In this document: in pieces, positions 9,375-18,665 of the stretch
Layout: each line of letters opens with the position of its first letter
Numbering within the stretch: position 1 is the stretch's first letter
Source: Paracoccaceae bacterium
GTDB taxonomy: Bacteria > Pseudomonadota > Alphaproteobacteria > Rhodobacterales > Rhodobacteraceae
Direction: 5' to 3'
DNA: 64,000 nt
NCBI GenBank assembly: GCA_016778765.1
Contig: JADHOV010000008.1
Span: 32,609 to 96,608, forward strand
Program-made: the position numbers and the translations under genes
The notes under the pieces: model-generated
The model's input: only the letters and a program-made list of their open reading frames with translations
The model's database searches: none
What the model was told of the DNA's origin: nothing

Positions 9375-10667
9375 TTAATCCGCGAAAGGATCTGTCACCA
9401 AAATCGTGTCATCCCGCTCGGGTGAGGTTGAAACTAGCGCAACCGGACACCCTATCAACTCTTCCACGCGGCGCACGTATTTAATTGTGTTGGCGGGCAA
9501 ATCTGCCCAGCTGCGCGCGCCTTCGGTACTTTCGCTCCAACCTACCATTTCCTCATAGATTGGAACGCAGCGGGCCTGCTCATCCGCAGCTGTCGGCAAA
9601 TAATCCAATTGGGTGTCATCAAGCATATAGCCTGTACAGATTTTCAAGGTCTCAAACCCGTCCAAAACATCCAGTTTTGTAAAGGCGATGCCGCTCACGC
9701 CGGAGGTGGCGCAAGTTTGACGCACGAGGGCTGCGTCAAACCAGCCGCAGCGGCGCTTACGCCCCGTGACAACGCCAAATTCATGGCCCCGCTCTCCCAA
9801 ACGCTGCCCATCCGCATCGTCAAGCTCGGTGGGAAATGGCCCCTCACCCACGCGGGTTGTATAGGCTTTAACAATGCCCAGAACAAAATCAATGGATCCT
9901 GGCCCAACGCCGGATCCTGTCGCCGCTTGACCCGCGATCACATTTGACGAGGTTACAAAGGGATAGGTTCCAAAATCAATATCAAGCAAACTGCCCTGCG
10001 CGCCTTCAAATAAAATGCGATGCCCTGCTTTGCGCTTTTCTGCCAAAACTTTCCAAACGGGCGCCGCGAATTTTAGCACGCTTGGCGCAATCTCCTGCAG
10101 CGCAGCCAATAAAGCTGGGCGGTCAACTTGAGGCAGCCCCATACCACGGCGCAATGTATCGTGATGTTGCAACATACGATCGACGCGCGTTTCAAGCGTG
10201 GCCGGATCGGCCAGATCTGCAACGCGTATCGCGCGCCGCCCAACTTTATCCTCGTAGGCGGGGCCGATACCTCGGCCTGTTGTTCCAATTTTCGCCACGT
10301 TGTTTTGCGTTTCGCGGGCTCGGTCTAATTCTCCGTGAACGGGAAGAATCAAAGGGGTATTTTCCGCCACCATCAAGTTTTCAGGGTTAATCTCGACCCC
10401 TTGGCCCGTCAATTTGGCAATTTCCTCGCGCAGATGCCAGGGATCCAGCACCACGCCATTGCCAATCACCGATAATTTTCCGCCTCGAACGATGCCAGAG
10501 GGCAAAAGCGAAAGCTTATACACTTGGCTTTCAATCACCAGCGTATGACCAGCATTATGACCGCCTTGGAACCGCACGATCACATCGGCGCGTTCGCTCA
10601 GCCAATCGACTATTTTGCCTTTTCCTTCATCGCCCCACTGAGCGCCGACCACAACGACGTTTGCCAT
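9375..10667 (-). CDS. purA: Adenylosuccinate synthase
   Basis: A 430-residue GTP-dependent enzyme joining IMP and aspartate in AMP synthesis. The N-terminal [18 protein letters not shown] loop, GGHNAGHT and the [10 protein letters not shown] segment are diagnostic. The IMP/aspartate loop [13 protein letters not shown] and the C-terminal guanine site [14 protein letters not shown] are also present. Start ATG 10667 is preceded by GAAAGG. Length matches the bacterial family. Confidence 0.97.
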   Translation of the reverse strand: MANVVVVGAQWGDEGKGKIVDWLSERADVIVRFQGGHNAGHTLVIESQVYKLSLLPSGIVRGGKLSVIGNGVVLDPWHLREEIAKLTGQGVEINPENLMVAENTPLILPVHGELDRARETQNNVAKIGTTGRGIGPAYEDKVGRRAIRVADLADPATLETRVDRMLQHHDTLRRGMGLPQVDRPALLAALQEIAPSVLKFAAPVWKVLAEKRKAGHRILFEGAQGSLLDIDFGTYPFVTSSNVIAGQAATGSGVGPGSIDFVLGIVKAYTTRVGEGPFPTELDDADGQRLGERGHEFGVVTGRKRRCGWFDAALVRQTCATSGVSGIAFTKLDVLDGFETLKICTGYMLDDTQLDYLPTAADEQARCVPIYEEMVGWSESTEGARSWADLPANTIKYVRRVEELIGCPVALVSTSPERDDTILVTDPFAD

Positions 10668-10756
10668 AAAGGACCTTTCAAAATAAGTTAAAACCCGCGC
10701 CCGTATAACGAGGCTTTGCCCAAGAGTGAACCTCGAATTTTGTTAAGAGATCATTT

Positions 10757-11077
10757 TCAATCGGGCAAGCGCACCGGCGCCCCATGCGGCGTTGATAAAT
10801 AAGCGTTTTGCCACGCGGTTTTCACGCTCGCAAGCTGGTCTAAGCTGGCCATATCCAAGCGCTCCAAAACGGCTTCGAGGGTTTCCAACCAAACCAAAAA
10901 ATAATCTTCGCCGCCGTTTAATTGCTTATCCAAACCGCGGCGCGCCAGCCCTGCCCCGAACCAGCCCGTCCACTCGCTCCAGGAAAAATGCCCCTGTTCA
11001 TTCAAACAAACGGTCACAGCAAAAAGATCCGCGTGCCATGGTTGCTCAAAGGCGGGTGCGGGTAACTCGGCCCTCAT
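10757..11077 (-). CDS. Nitrile hydratase accessory (activator) protein
   Basis: A 106-residue protein resembling the small activators encoded after nitrile hydratase subunits, which are themselves like the beta subunit N-terminus. Visible motifs are FEQPWHADLFAVTVCLNEQG and the FSWSEWTGWF segment. These proteins help insert cobalt and oxidise the active-site cysteines of the alpha subunit by subunit swapping. ATG at 11077 overlaps the beta-subunit stop as ATGA, so this start is preferred over the longer open frame to 11101. Third gene of the nthA-nthB-activator operon. Confidence 0.82.
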   Translation of the reverse strand: MRAELPAPAFEQPWHADLFAVTVCLNEQGHFSWSEWTGWFGAGLARRGLDKQLNGGEDYFLVWLETLEAVLERLDMASLDQLASVKTAWQNAYLSTPHGAPVRLPD

Positions 11078-11754
11078 AGCGGTTCCAAATAACTGTGCCA
11101 CAAATCCAGCATCACCTGATCCAGATCGCTCTCAGCATCTTCCCACAGATCACTCGCAGCAAAGCTGAGCGTATATAGTTGCTGCGGCGCTTCACCCGCG
11201 CTATGGGCGTTGCTATCGGGAAAAACATGGTTGCCATGAAGCCTGATGATGGTGCCCACCTGCCCCATAACATAGGCGGGAAGACGCGAATGCCCACCAG
11301 CAACAACAAGGTTGCCACTTCTGCGCACCCGCAGCTTTTGCCCAAGTTCAAACGCGATACCGTTACCGGCCTCTGCGCGCAATGTGGGGCCGCCGCTGGA
11401 CAAGACAGCCGCCACTTTAGCAGCGGGCAAACGCCGCTGTTGCAGCTCTGGGGCGGCCGGTTGGGCGGATAGAGACGTCAGCTCTTCTGCGGCGACAATT
11501 GATTTTGCCACCAGCAAATCTGTCAAGCCTGCGAGCCATTTTTCATAATAGGAAAACCGCATGTAATCGCGCGGCTCCAAACATTCGCGCGCGTGGCGTG
11601 ATTCATCCAGCGACCATCGCCCGAGGCTTCCGGCCGCGAGCGTAAGCGCCAAAGCATGGGCTTGCCACTCTTCTTTAAAAACCGGCTCGGGATCCGCCTC
11701 TCTGCGAACGGGGCCATCACCAATCCGTCCGCCCATATCATGCACGCGGCTCAT
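11074..11754 (-). CDS. nthB: Nitrile hydratase beta subunit
   Basis: A 226-residue subunit with the family start [16 protein letters not shown]. The frame is open upstream to 11892, but ATG 11754 overlaps the alpha stop as ATGA and gives the conserved N-terminus. Other marks are the [13 protein letters not shown] segment, YYEKWLAGL, and a C-terminal SH3-like barrel with [22 protein letters not shown] and SFAASDLW. Pairs with alpha to hydrate nitriles to amides. Confidence 0.92.
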   Translation of the reverse strand: MSRVHDMGGRIGDGPVRREADPEPVFKEEWQAHALALTLAAGSLGRWSLDESRHARECLEPRDYMRFSYYEKWLAGLTDLLVAKSIVAAEELTSLSAQPAAPELQQRRLPAAKVAAVLSSGGPTLRAEAGNGIAFELGQKLRVRRSGNLVVAGGHSRLPAYVMGQVGTIIRLHGNHVFPDSNAHSAGEAPQQLYTLSFAASDLWEDAESDLDQVMLDLWHSYLEPL

Positions 11755-12371
11755 GCCGGGCTCTGAACGATGGCGGTGCCAATCATCGCATCGCGCGTGA
11801 CCAATGCGGCCAACGCCTCGGCGCTCCACCCTTGCGTACCCGCGGGCTGCTGCGGGATCACCAAATACCGAATTTCGGCGGTTGAATCCCAAGTTTTCAA
11901 GGCGACATCCCGCGCCAATTCAAGCCCGAACTCTGCCAGAACTTTGCGCGGCTCGCGCACCGCGCGGGCGCGGTATGCATCCGATTTATACCAGCCTGGC
12001 GGTATCCCCAAAAGGGGCCAAGGATAACAACTGCATAAAGTACAAACGACAAGATTATGCTGCCAATCGGTGTTTTCCAACGCCACAATATGTTCGCCTT
12101 GACGGCCATAAAACCCCATCTGGGAAACCGCAGCGGTTGCATCTGTCAAAAGCGCTGCGCGAAACGTCGGCTCTCGCCAAGCGCGCGCCACAACGGCCGC
12201 CCCGTTTTGAGGGCCAATTTTATGTTCATATGTCTCGATAATCGCGTCCAACGCAGCCGGATCCACCAGCCCTTTTTCGACCAAAAGGCTTTCGAGCGCC
12301 TTCACCCGCAGGGCAGGATCTGAAGGCAGCAAACTATGCGGATGCGCGTCATCTGAATGATCATGGGGCAT
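11751..12371 (-). CDS. nthA: Nitrile hydratase alpha subunit (cobalt type)
   Basis: A 206-residue catalytic subunit. The metal-binding motif [11 protein letters not shown] holds three cysteines. The Thr and Tyr in CTLCSCY mark the cobalt type, while iron enzymes read CSLCSCT. The start with His/Asp-rich [13 protein letters not shown] and the segment [15 protein letters not shown] are typical. It heads a three-gene operon whose joints are all ATGA overlaps. No amidase gene lies beside it, so the amide product must be handled elsewhere. Confidence 0.93.
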   Translation of the reverse strand: MPHDHSDDAHPHSLLPSDPALRVKALESLLVEKGLVDPAALDAIIETYEHKIGPQNGAAVVARAWREPTFRAALLTDATAAVSQMGFYGRQGEHIVALENTDWQHNLVVCTLCSCYPWPLLGIPPGWYKSDAYRARAVREPRKVLAEFGLELARDVALKTWDSTAEIRYLVIPQQPAGTQGWSAEALAALVTRDAMIGTAIVQSPA

Positions 12372-12478
12372 TAAAACACTCTGACAAGGCGTTTGTCGCA
12401 GGTCAAGCGGCTATTGCCCCTTGCCCCGAGGCTAAAACTTACCTATCTAGCCGGAGGTTATATAAAATTGGGTTTGAC

Positions 12479-12847
12479 ATGGAAAACGTCGTTCTGACCA
12501 TTCATTTGCTTCTGGCTTTGGCACTGATCGCTTTGGTGCTGCTGCAACGCTCTGAGGGCGGCGGCCTTGGTCTTGGCGGCGGTGGCGGTGGCGATGGCGT
12601 GATGTCTGGGCGGTCAGCTGCATCGGCCTTAACCAAGCTCACATGGATCTTCGCGGTGGCATTTATCATCACGTCATTAACCTTAACGGCGATCGCCGCG
12701 CGCAAATCAGCCGGCTCTTCAGTTATTGACCGGCTTGGCGGCGCAAGCGCCGTTCAAAGCGAGCAACAAAGCGACGCGCTGGATACCGATGCGCTTTTGC
12801 CACCGACGCCCCCAACCGAAGCGCCCCTGGTTCCAAGCGCCGACTGA
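12479..12847 (+). CDS. secG: Protein-export membrane protein SecG
   Basis: A 122-residue SecYEG translocon subunit. Two membrane helices flank the conserved cytoplasmic turn LLQRSEGGGLGLGGGGG, with the second helix at about residues 57-77. The C-terminal tail is acidic and proline-rich, as often in alphaproteobacteria. The ATG at 12479 gives the usual MENVVL start. The best Shine-Dalgarno (GGAGG, 12453-12457) is 21 bases upstream, so initiation may be weak or begin at a non-standard codon nearer to it. It is followed by pyrG, a common neighbour. Confidence 0.93.
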   Translation: MENVVLTIHLLLALALIALVLLQRSEGGGLGLGGGGGGDGVMSGRSAASALTKLTWIFAVAFIITSLTLTAIAARKSAGSSVIDRLGGASAVQSEQQSDALDTDALLPPTPPTEAPLVPSAD

Positions 12848-12947
12848 GCAGCCAATCCTTGAGGGTGGTGAAATCACTGCAACATTATCTTGTGGTGATA
12901 TTGCCTAACGGCACCGAATCCTTTATTGCTTAACCCCCGTGAGCCTG

Positions 12948-12970
12948 CCTGTTTCACGCGTGAATTCAGG
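12948..12970. repeat. Inverted repeat upstream of pyrG
   Basis: A perfect 12 bp palindrome TTCACGCGTGAA (12953-12964) is flanked by CCTG (12948-12951) and CAGG (12967-12970), giving a longer imperfect dyad about 50 bp before the pyrG start. It could be an operator or a leader hairpin. No T-run follows. Confidence 0.45.
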
Positions 12971-13021
12971 CGGTACATTCGGCAAATTTTGCACCGAGAA
13001 ACCCACGGGAGACAGCCAAAT

Positions 13022-14665
13022 ATGGCAAGATTTATTTTTATCACAGGCGGCGTTGTTTCTTCTTTGGGCAAGGGATTGGCCTCGGCCGCCTTGGGCGCTT
13101 TGCTGCAGGCCCGCGGCTATAGTGTGCGATTGCGCAAGCTCGATCCTTATCTGAATGTAGATCCTGGCACGATGAGCCCGTTTGAACATGGCGAAGTGTT
13201 TGTGACCGATGATGGCGCTGAAACCGATTTAGATTTGGGCCATTATGAACGTTTCACGGGCGTGGCGGCGCGGCAAACCGATTCTGTGTCTTCCGGTAGA
13301 GTCTATTCTACGGTTTTGGAAAAAGAACGCCGCGGGGATTATTTGGGTAAAACCATTCAAGTGATCCCGCATGTGACTAATGAAATCAAAGATTTCATCA
13401 AAATTGGCCAGAATGAAGTTGATTTCATGCTTTGTGAAATCGGCGGGACGGTTGGCGATATCGAAGGCCTACCATTTTTTGAAGCCATTCGTCAATTCTC
13501 GCAGGAAAAGCCGCGCGGCGAATGTCTTTTCATGCATTTGACCTTGTTGCCATTCATCAAAGCCAGTGGCGAGCTGAAAACAAAACCCACCCAGCATAGC
13601 GTTAAAGAATTGCGCTCAATCGGCATTGCCCCAGATATTTTGGTCTGTCGCTCAGAGGGCCAGATTCCTGAAAAAGAGCGCGAAAAACTGGCGCTGTTTT
13701 GTAATGTGCGGCCGGAAAGCGTGATCGCCGCGCAAGATTTAAAATCGATCTATGAGGCTCCCTTGGCCTATCACCGCGAAGGCTTGGATCAGGCGGTGCT
13801 TGACGCGTTTCAGATTGCTCCGGCTCCGAAGCCGGATCTCGCGCGTTGGGAAGACGTGGCCGATCGGATTTATAACCCCGAAGGCGCAGTGAATGTTGCG
13901 ATTGTAGGAAAATATACGCAATTGGAAGATGCCTATAAATCGATCGCGGAAGCCCTTACCCATGGCGGCATGGCCAATCGCGTGCGCGTGCAAATTCAAT
14001 GGGTCGATGCGGAAATTTTCGAAAGCCAAGATGTGGCGCCGCATCTGCAAGGCTTCCACGCGATCTTGGTGCCAGGCGGGTTTGGCGAGCGCGGCACAGA
14101 AGGCAAGATCAAAGCCGCCGAATTTGCCCGCCAGCACAACGTGCCTTATCTGGGTATTTGCCTTGGCATGCAAATGGCCGTGATCGAAGCGGCGCGCAAC
14201 GTGGTTGGGCTGAAAGCTGCAGGGTCAGAAGAATTTGACCATGAAGCCGGAAAACGGCGCTTTGAACCCGTGGTGTATCATTTGAAAGAATGGGTGCAAG
14301 GAAATCACAAAGTGGCGCGCAGCGTCTCAGATGACAAAGGCGGCACGATGCGCCTTGGCGCCTATGACGCCGCTTTGCTAGAAAACTCAAAAGTTGCAGA
14401 CATTTATGGCACGCAAACGATCGATGAACGCCACCGGCATCGCTATGAGGTGGATATCAAATATCGTGACCAGCTGGAAGCTGCGGGGCTACGGTTTTCC
14501 GGCATGTCCCCTGATGGGCGGTTGCCGGAGATTGTCGAGTGGACAGATCATCCCTGGTTTATCGGCGTTCAGTTTCACCCCGAGCTGAAATCAAAACCCT
14601 TTGATCCGCACCCGCTATTCAAAGATTTCATTCGCGCCGCAAAAGACGTCTCACGGTTGGTTTGA
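13022..14665 (+). CDS. pyrG: CTP synthase
   Basis: A 547-residue enzyme making CTP from UTP, ATP and glutamine. The amidoligase domain begins [17 protein letters not shown] and carries [15 protein letters not shown] and the [12 protein letters not shown] segment. The C-terminal glutamine amidotransferase domain has [11 protein letters not shown], the nucleophile in YLGICLGMQ and the HPELKSKP triad region. The frame is open to 12926, but ATG 13022 gives the universal start. Confidence 0.97.
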   Translation: MARFIFITGGVVSSLGKGLASAALGALLQARGYSVRLRKLDPYLNVDPGTMSPFEHGEVFVTDDGAETDLDLGHYERFTGVAARQTDSVSSGRVYSTVLEKERRGDYLGKTIQVIPHVTNEIKDFIKIGQNEVDFMLCEIGGTVGDIEGLPFFEAIRQFSQEKPRGECLFMHLTLLPFIKASGELKTKPTQHSVKELRSIGIAPDILVCRSEGQIPEKEREKLALFCNVRPESVIAAQDLKSIYEAPLAYHREGLDQAVLDAFQIAPAPKPDLARWEDVADRIYNPEGAVNVAIVGKYTQLEDAYKSIAEALTHGGMANRVRVQIQWVDAEIFESQDVAPHLQGFHAILVPGGFGERGTEGKIKAAEFARQHNVPYLGICLGMQMAVIEAARNVVGLKAAGSEEFDHEAGKRRFEPVVYHLKEWVQGNHKVARSVSDDKGGTMRLGAYDAALLENSKVADIYGTQTIDERHRHRYEVDIKYRDQLEAAGLRFSGMSPDGRLPEIVEWTDHPWFIGVQFHPELKSKPFDPHPLFKDFIRAAKDVSRLV

Positions 14666-14739
14666 ATTTGAAAACGGCTTGGAATATGGCTGTGGTTTTT
14701 GGCGTTCTTCAACCATCCAAACACGTTTAAAGCATCGCT

Positions 14740-15531
14740 ATGCTCTCTTATCAACATAGCTATCACGCCGGGAACTTGGCAGATATTCACAAACACGCGG
14801 CTTTGGCATGGGTGTTGAGCTATCTGCTTAAAAAACCTAAACCTCTGAGCTATATTGAAAGCCATTCAGGCCGCGGATTATATGATCTTACCTCGCGCGA
14901 ATCTGTGAAAACGGGCGAGGCCGAGGCGGGGATCACACTGGCGTTAAAAGCCGAATGGTTTGAGCCCGCGCACCCTTATTTGCGTGCCCTGCAAGACTGC
15001 CGCGCCTTGCATGGGCCACATGCCTATCCAGGCTCGCCCATGATTGCCGCCTCACAGCTGCGCAAAGAAGATCATCTTCATCTGGCCGAATTGCACCCGC
15101 AAGAACACGCCGCTTTGCGGTATAATCTGGCGCAATATAAAGCCAAGCTTTACCTCCAGAATGGCTTGGATTTGCTGCAAACGCTCTGCCCACCCACCCC
15201 GCGGCGCGGTTTGGTTTTGATGGATCCCAGCTATGAACTTAAACAAGATTATGCTGAAATCCCCAAAGTGCTTACAAAAGTAACGCGCAAATGGAACGTG
15301 GGCAGCGTGATGCTTTGGTATCCCGTGCTGCGCAGCGCGGCCCATAAGGAAATGTTGGCGCAGTTGGAAACGATATATCCAGAAGGGTTACGCCATGAAG
15401 TTTTTTTTCCTCCCGCAAGAGAAACCCATAGAATGGTTGGCTCTGGCCTCTTCTTCATCAATCCGCCCTATGAGCTAATGGATGAATTGGCACGCCTGTC
15501 TTTCTGCTTTAAAAAAGGCCAAACGCAGTAA
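14740..15531 (+). CDS. rlmJ: 23S rRNA (adenine(2030)-N6)-methyltransferase RlmJ
   Basis: A 263-residue SAM-dependent methyltransferase. The N-terminus MLSYQHSYHAGNLADIHKH is typical, ESHSGRGLYDL forms part of the SAM pocket, and VLMDPSYELKQDY is the N6-adenine catalytic motif (DPSYE form). It methylates A2030 in free 23S rRNA before 50S assembly. It lies 74 bp after pyrG, probably with separate expression. Confidence 0.92.
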   Translation: MLSYQHSYHAGNLADIHKHAALAWVLSYLLKKPKPLSYIESHSGRGLYDLTSRESVKTGEAEAGITLALKAEWFEPAHPYLRALQDCRALHGPHAYPGSPMIAASQLRKEDHLHLAELHPQEHAALRYNLAQYKAKLYLQNGLDLLQTLCPPTPRRGLVLMDPSYELKQDYAEIPKVLTKVTRKWNVGSVMLWYPVLRSAAHKEMLAQLETIYPEGLRHEVFFPPARETHRMVGSGLFFINPPYELMDELARLSFCFKKGQTQ

Positions 15532-15625
15532 CCAGCGCGCAGATGAACCGCAGCGCTACCTTTATTGAAATTTAATCTCCCGCCCTATCTAATCTATTAG
15601 GGCCCTTACTCAGAAAGCATCACAT

Positions 15626-16063
15626 ATGTTCGGATCGTTTTTAAAATCCTTGCTCGAACCCCAAGCAGAGCCGCTTCACGACGAGGATGCCCGCCTCGCT
15701 ATGACCGCTTTGCTGGTGCGTTTGGCCCGCGCGGATAATGAATATGCAGCCGCAGAAATCCACCGCATAACGCAGGTGATTATGGCGCGCTACAAACTGG
15801 CCGAACCAGAGGCGATCGCGCTGCGCGAAACCGCAGAAACTTTGGAACAAGAGGCTCCTGACACCGTGCGTTTTACCCGCGCCATTAAAGACCGCGTTGC
15901 CTATGAAGACCGGATTGCAGTTGTGGAAGCCTTATGGCAGGTGGCCTTGGCCGATGGCAATCGCGACGCGGAAGAAGACGCGCTGTTGCGTTTGGTTGTC
16001 AGTTTGCTGGGGGTTACAGATGTTGATAGCGCCTCTGCACGCCGCCGCGTGATGCAGGCATAA
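15626..16063 (+). CDS. TerB-like (tellurite resistance/co-chaperone-type) domain protein
   Basis: A 145-residue all-helical protein. Repeated acidic helix ends (LLVRLARADNEYAAAEI and VEALWQVALADGNRDAEED) match the TerB/DjlA N-terminal fold, where paired acidic residues bind metal. Such single-domain proteins are common in Rhodobacteraceae and their role is not settled. Tellurite resistance is only the family name. It is followed by a small terminator-like hairpin. Confidence 0.8.
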   Translation: MFGSFLKSLLEPQAEPLHDEDARLAMTALLVRLARADNEYAAAEIHRITQVIMARYKLAEPEAIALRETAETLEQEAPDTVRFTRAIKDRVAYEDRIAVVEALWQVALADGNRDAEEDALLRLVVSLLGVTDVDSASARRRVMQA

Positions 16064-16102
16064 GAAACAAGGCCACCCGCACAGCTAAAAAACCGCAAAA
16101 AC

Positions 16103-16123
16103 ATCTGCGAGCAGATATTTTTT
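16103..16123 (+). terminator. Probable intrinsic terminator after the TerB-like gene
   Basis: ATCTG (16103-16107), loop CGAG, CAGAT (16112-16116), then ATTTTTT. Flanking AAA and TTT can add pairs. It lies 40 bp after the TerB stop and before the amine operon. The stem is short, so strength is uncertain. Confidence 0.5.
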
Positions 16124-16177
16124 GATTGCATAACCTTTTATTTTACGGCGTAGTGCGAGCCTGAACAAAACACCGAG

Positions 16178-16960
16178 TTGATATTGCCACAGCAACAAAA
16201 TGTTATTGAGATCTCCAAACTTCACAAATCCTATGGAGATTTGCAGGTTCTCAAAGGCGTCAGCCTGACCGCCCGTAAGGGGGATGTGGTATCGCTGATC
16301 GGATCTTCCGGCTCGGGAAAATCCACGTTGCTTCGCTGCGTGAACTTACTGGAAGATAGCCAACAGGGCGAGATCCTGTTTAACGGCGAGGCCGTGCTTT
16401 GGAGCCCGGGGAAATATAACCGTATGCCAGCCGATAAGCATCAGGTGCAAAAGATACGCACCAATCTATCTATGGTGTTCCAACAGTTTAATCTATGGGC
16501 CCATATGACCATATTGGAAAATGTGATTGAAGCACCCGTCACTGTGCTCAAACGCCCCCGGCCCGAGGTTGAAAAAAGCGCCCGCCGTTATCTTGAGCAG
16601 GTGGGCATTGGCGATAAATGCGATGCCTATCCGGCGCAATTATCAGGGGGGCAACAGCAGCGCGCGGCGATTGCGCGGGCGCTGTGCATGGAGCCCGAAG
16701 CCTTACTATTTGATGAACCCACCTCAGCGCTTGACCCTGAGCTGGAACAAGAAGTTATCCGCGTGATCAAAGATCTCGCGGCCGAGGGGCGCACGATGCT
16801 GCTCGTTACGCACGACATGAAATTGGCCGCTGATGTGTCAAATCATGTTATATTTTTGCACCAAGGGCTTATCGAAGAACAAGGCGCGCCGAAAACCGTT
16901 TTCGACGCGCCGAAATCTGACCGGCTGCGACAGTTTTTAAGCTCGACTGTGGCGGCGTAA
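16178..16960 (+). CDS. Polar amino-acid/amine ABC transporter ATP-binding protein
   Basis: A 260-residue ATPase of the HisP/OccP type. Walker A is GSSGSGKSTLLR, the signature is LSGGQQQRAAIARAL, Walker B is ALLFDEPTSALDPE, and the switch His lies in LLVTHDMKLA. No ATG is available near the start. TTG at 16178 or TTG at 16184 must be used, with GAG a few bases ahead. First gene of an operon with a binding protein, two permeases and gamma-glutamylation enzymes, so it probably energises uptake of an amine or basic amino acid. Confidence 0.92.
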   Translation: MILPQQQNVIEISKLHKSYGDLQVLKGVSLTARKGDVVSLIGSSGSGKSTLLRCVNLLEDSQQGEILFNGEAVLWSPGKYNRMPADKHQVQKIRTNLSMVFQQFNLWAHMTILENVIEAPVTVLKRPRPEVEKSARRYLEQVGIGDKCDAYPAQLSGGQQQRAAIARALCMEPEALLFDEPTSALDPELEQEVIRVIKDLAAEGRTMLLVTHDMKLAADVSNHVIFLHQGLIEEQGAPKTVFDAPKSDRLRQFLSSTVAA

Positions 16961-16982
16961 CATGACCAAAGGGAGATCTATC

Positions 16983-17699
16983 ATGACTATCCGTCTTTTA
17001 ACTGCGGCAGCATTGGCGCTGTCAACTGGCATTGCATTTGCCGGCGATGTGGTGCGCATGGGCACAGAAGGAGCCTATCCCCCATATAACTTCATCAATG
17101 ATGCTGGCGAGGTTGACGGCTTTGAGCGCGAATTGGGTGACGAGCTCTGCGCGCGTGCCTCTTTGACCTGCGAGTGGGTTGTTAATGATTGGGACAGTAT
17201 TATCCCAAATCTAGTATCCGGCAATTATGACACAATCATCGCCGGTATGTCGATCACAGCCGAGCGGGATGAAGTAATTGATTTTACAAGCAATTACACG
17301 CAGCCTGATCCATCTGCCTATATGGCATTATCGGAGTCGGCTGATTTGAGCGGCGGCGTGATTGCAGCGCAATCAAACACCATTCAATCAAGCTATATCG
17401 CCTCTTCCGGTGCCACTTTGGTGGAATTTGCAACACCAGAAGAAACCATTGCCGCGGTGCGCAATGGCGAAGCTGATGCAGTTCTGGCCGATATGGCCTA
17501 TCTGGCCCCAATCGCGGATGAAAACGCCGATCTGATGCTGGTGGGTAATAAAGTGATGCTGGGCGGTGGCGTTGGCATGGGCATTCGTGAAAGCGATGGC
17601 GCATTGAAAGCAAAATTTAGCGCAGCGATTGACGCGATGAAAGCCGATGGCAGCTTGAACGCTTTGATTACCAAATGGGAAATCGGCGAAACATTCTAA
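16983..17699 (+). CDS. ABC transporter family-3 solute-binding protein
   Basis: A 238-residue periplasmic protein with a clear signal peptide (IRLLTAAALALSTGIAFA, cleaved before GDVVRMG). The mature start RMGTEGAYPPYNFINDAGEV and NDWDSIIPNLVSGNYDTII are the family-3 (Lys/Arg/Orn, octopine) pattern. ATG 16983 is preferred over the frame start at 16962 because AAGGGAG lies just ahead and it gives a normal signal peptide. It encodes the receptor for this operon. The ligand may be a polyamine-like or basic compound, judged by the enzymes downstream. A strong hairpin follows the stop. Confidence 0.92.
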   Translation: MTIRLLTAAALALSTGIAFAGDVVRMGTEGAYPPYNFINDAGEVDGFERELGDELCARASLTCEWVVNDWDSIIPNLVSGNYDTIIAGMSITAERDEVIDFTSNYTQPDPSAYMALSESADLSGGVIAAQSNTIQSSYIASSGATLVEFATPEETIAAVRNGEADAVLADMAYLAPIADENADLMLVGNKVMLGGGVGMGIRESDGALKAKFSAAIDAMKADGSLNALITKWEIGETF

Positions 17700-17715
17700 G
17701 CCGAAACACCGTTTT

Positions 17716-17752
17716 GATCGGGCCTTGGCTTTGGCTAAAAGGTCCGATCTTT
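17716..17752 (+). terminator. Stable intercistronic hairpin after the binding-protein gene
   Basis: The arms 17716-17726 and 17739-17749 form 11 pairs (one G-U) around a 12-base loop, followed by TTT. It sits between the binding-protein gene and the first permease. Such hairpins act as partial terminators or protect the upstream mRNA, which makes more binding protein than permease. This role is inferred from position. Confidence 0.65.
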
Positions 17753-17768
17753 CCCATCCCAACACCAA

Positions 17769-18665
17769 TTGGGGGATGTTATTTTTTCTTTTTGTACAAA
17801 CCCTGATCTGCTGGCAGATGCGCAGTGGTGGGCCTGTTACCTGACAACCGGCAAACATGTTGGATTGTATTGGGCTGTGGGCACCGTTTTGCTGCTGTTA
17901 TTGATCACCGCGCCCGTGGTATTGGCTCTGGGATTTCTTGGCGCAATGGCCGCGCGATCAAGCACGCTTATTTTCAGCCTGCTCGGTCGGAGCTATATCG
18001 CGATCGTGCGCGGCGTTCCCGATATCGCGTATTTTCTGTTTTTCGTCATTGCTTTGGATCAAATCCTCGAATGGATGCGCCACAAGGCACTGTGCCGCGA
18101 TTGGTCAGAGCCCATTCGCCAAGGCAATGATTTTGTGGTCTGCGATGCGGCCAAATTGCCGCTGTCCAGCGCCGCCCCTTGGGTGCATGATCTATACGGG
18201 TTTGCGCTGGCGGTTTTCACCTTTGGCATTGTGTTCGGGGCCTTTGCCTCAAACGTTATCTATGGCGCGATGCGCGCAGTACCAAAAGCACAGCTTGAGA
18301 CAGGCGCTGCTTATGGAATGACCCAAAGCCAAGTTTTCTGGCGCATTTTAGTGCCGCAAATGTGGGTATATGCGCTGCCCGGGCTTGGCAATATTTGGAT
18401 TCTTTTAATAAAAGCCACCCCCCTGCTGTTTTTGCTTGGCATTGAAGATATCGTGTATTGGGCCCGCGAATTGGGCGGCACAAAAACCGCAAAATTCACC
18501 GATTATCCGCATGGCGATTACCGCATGTGGTATTTCTTTGCACTGCTGGTGTTCTATCTGGCCTTCACAAAATTATCTGAAAACGTTCAAAGCCGCTTGA
18601 TGCGGCGGCTCAACAAAGGCCAAGCCACGCTCGGCGGCCAAGCGCAAGCGCAAGGATCCGCATGA
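17769..18665 (+). CDS. ABC transporter permease (HisQ/M type), first
   Basis: A 298-residue inner-membrane protein with about six hydrophobic helices. It has an EAA-type coupling loop near residues 173-192 (RAVPKAQLETGAAYGMTQSQ). A long insert of about 50 residues (LEWMRHKALCRDWSEPIRQG onward) separates helices 3 and 4, as in the longer amino-acid permeases of Rhodobacteraceae. No ATG is in frame at the start. TTG 17769 is assumed, and a GGGGG run just after it leaves the true start in doubt. It overlaps the second permease by four bases. Confidence 0.87.
   Translation: MGDVIFSFCTNPDLLADAQWWACYLTTGKHVGLYWAVGTVLLLLLITAPVVLALGFLGAMAARSSTLIFSLLGRSYIAIVRGVPDIAYFLFFVIALDQILEWMRHKALCRDWSEPIRQGNDFVVCDAAKLPLSSAAPWVHDLYGFALAVFTFGIVFGAFASNVIYGAMRAVPKAQLETGAAYGMTQSQVFWRILVPQMWVYALPGLGNIWILLIKATPLLFLLGIEDIVYWARELGGTKTAKFTDYPHGDYRMWYFFALLVFYLAFTKLSENVQSRLMRRLNKGQATLGGQAQAQGSA

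Noticed and set aside
11755..11892. N-terminal extension of the nitrile hydratase beta subunit
   Set aside because: It lies wholly inside the alpha gene. ATG 11754 gives the conserved start and an ATGA overlap.
12926..13021. Long N-terminal extension of pyrG
   Set aside because: CTP synthases start at the ARFIFITGG segment, and the extension carries the inverted repeat of the leader.
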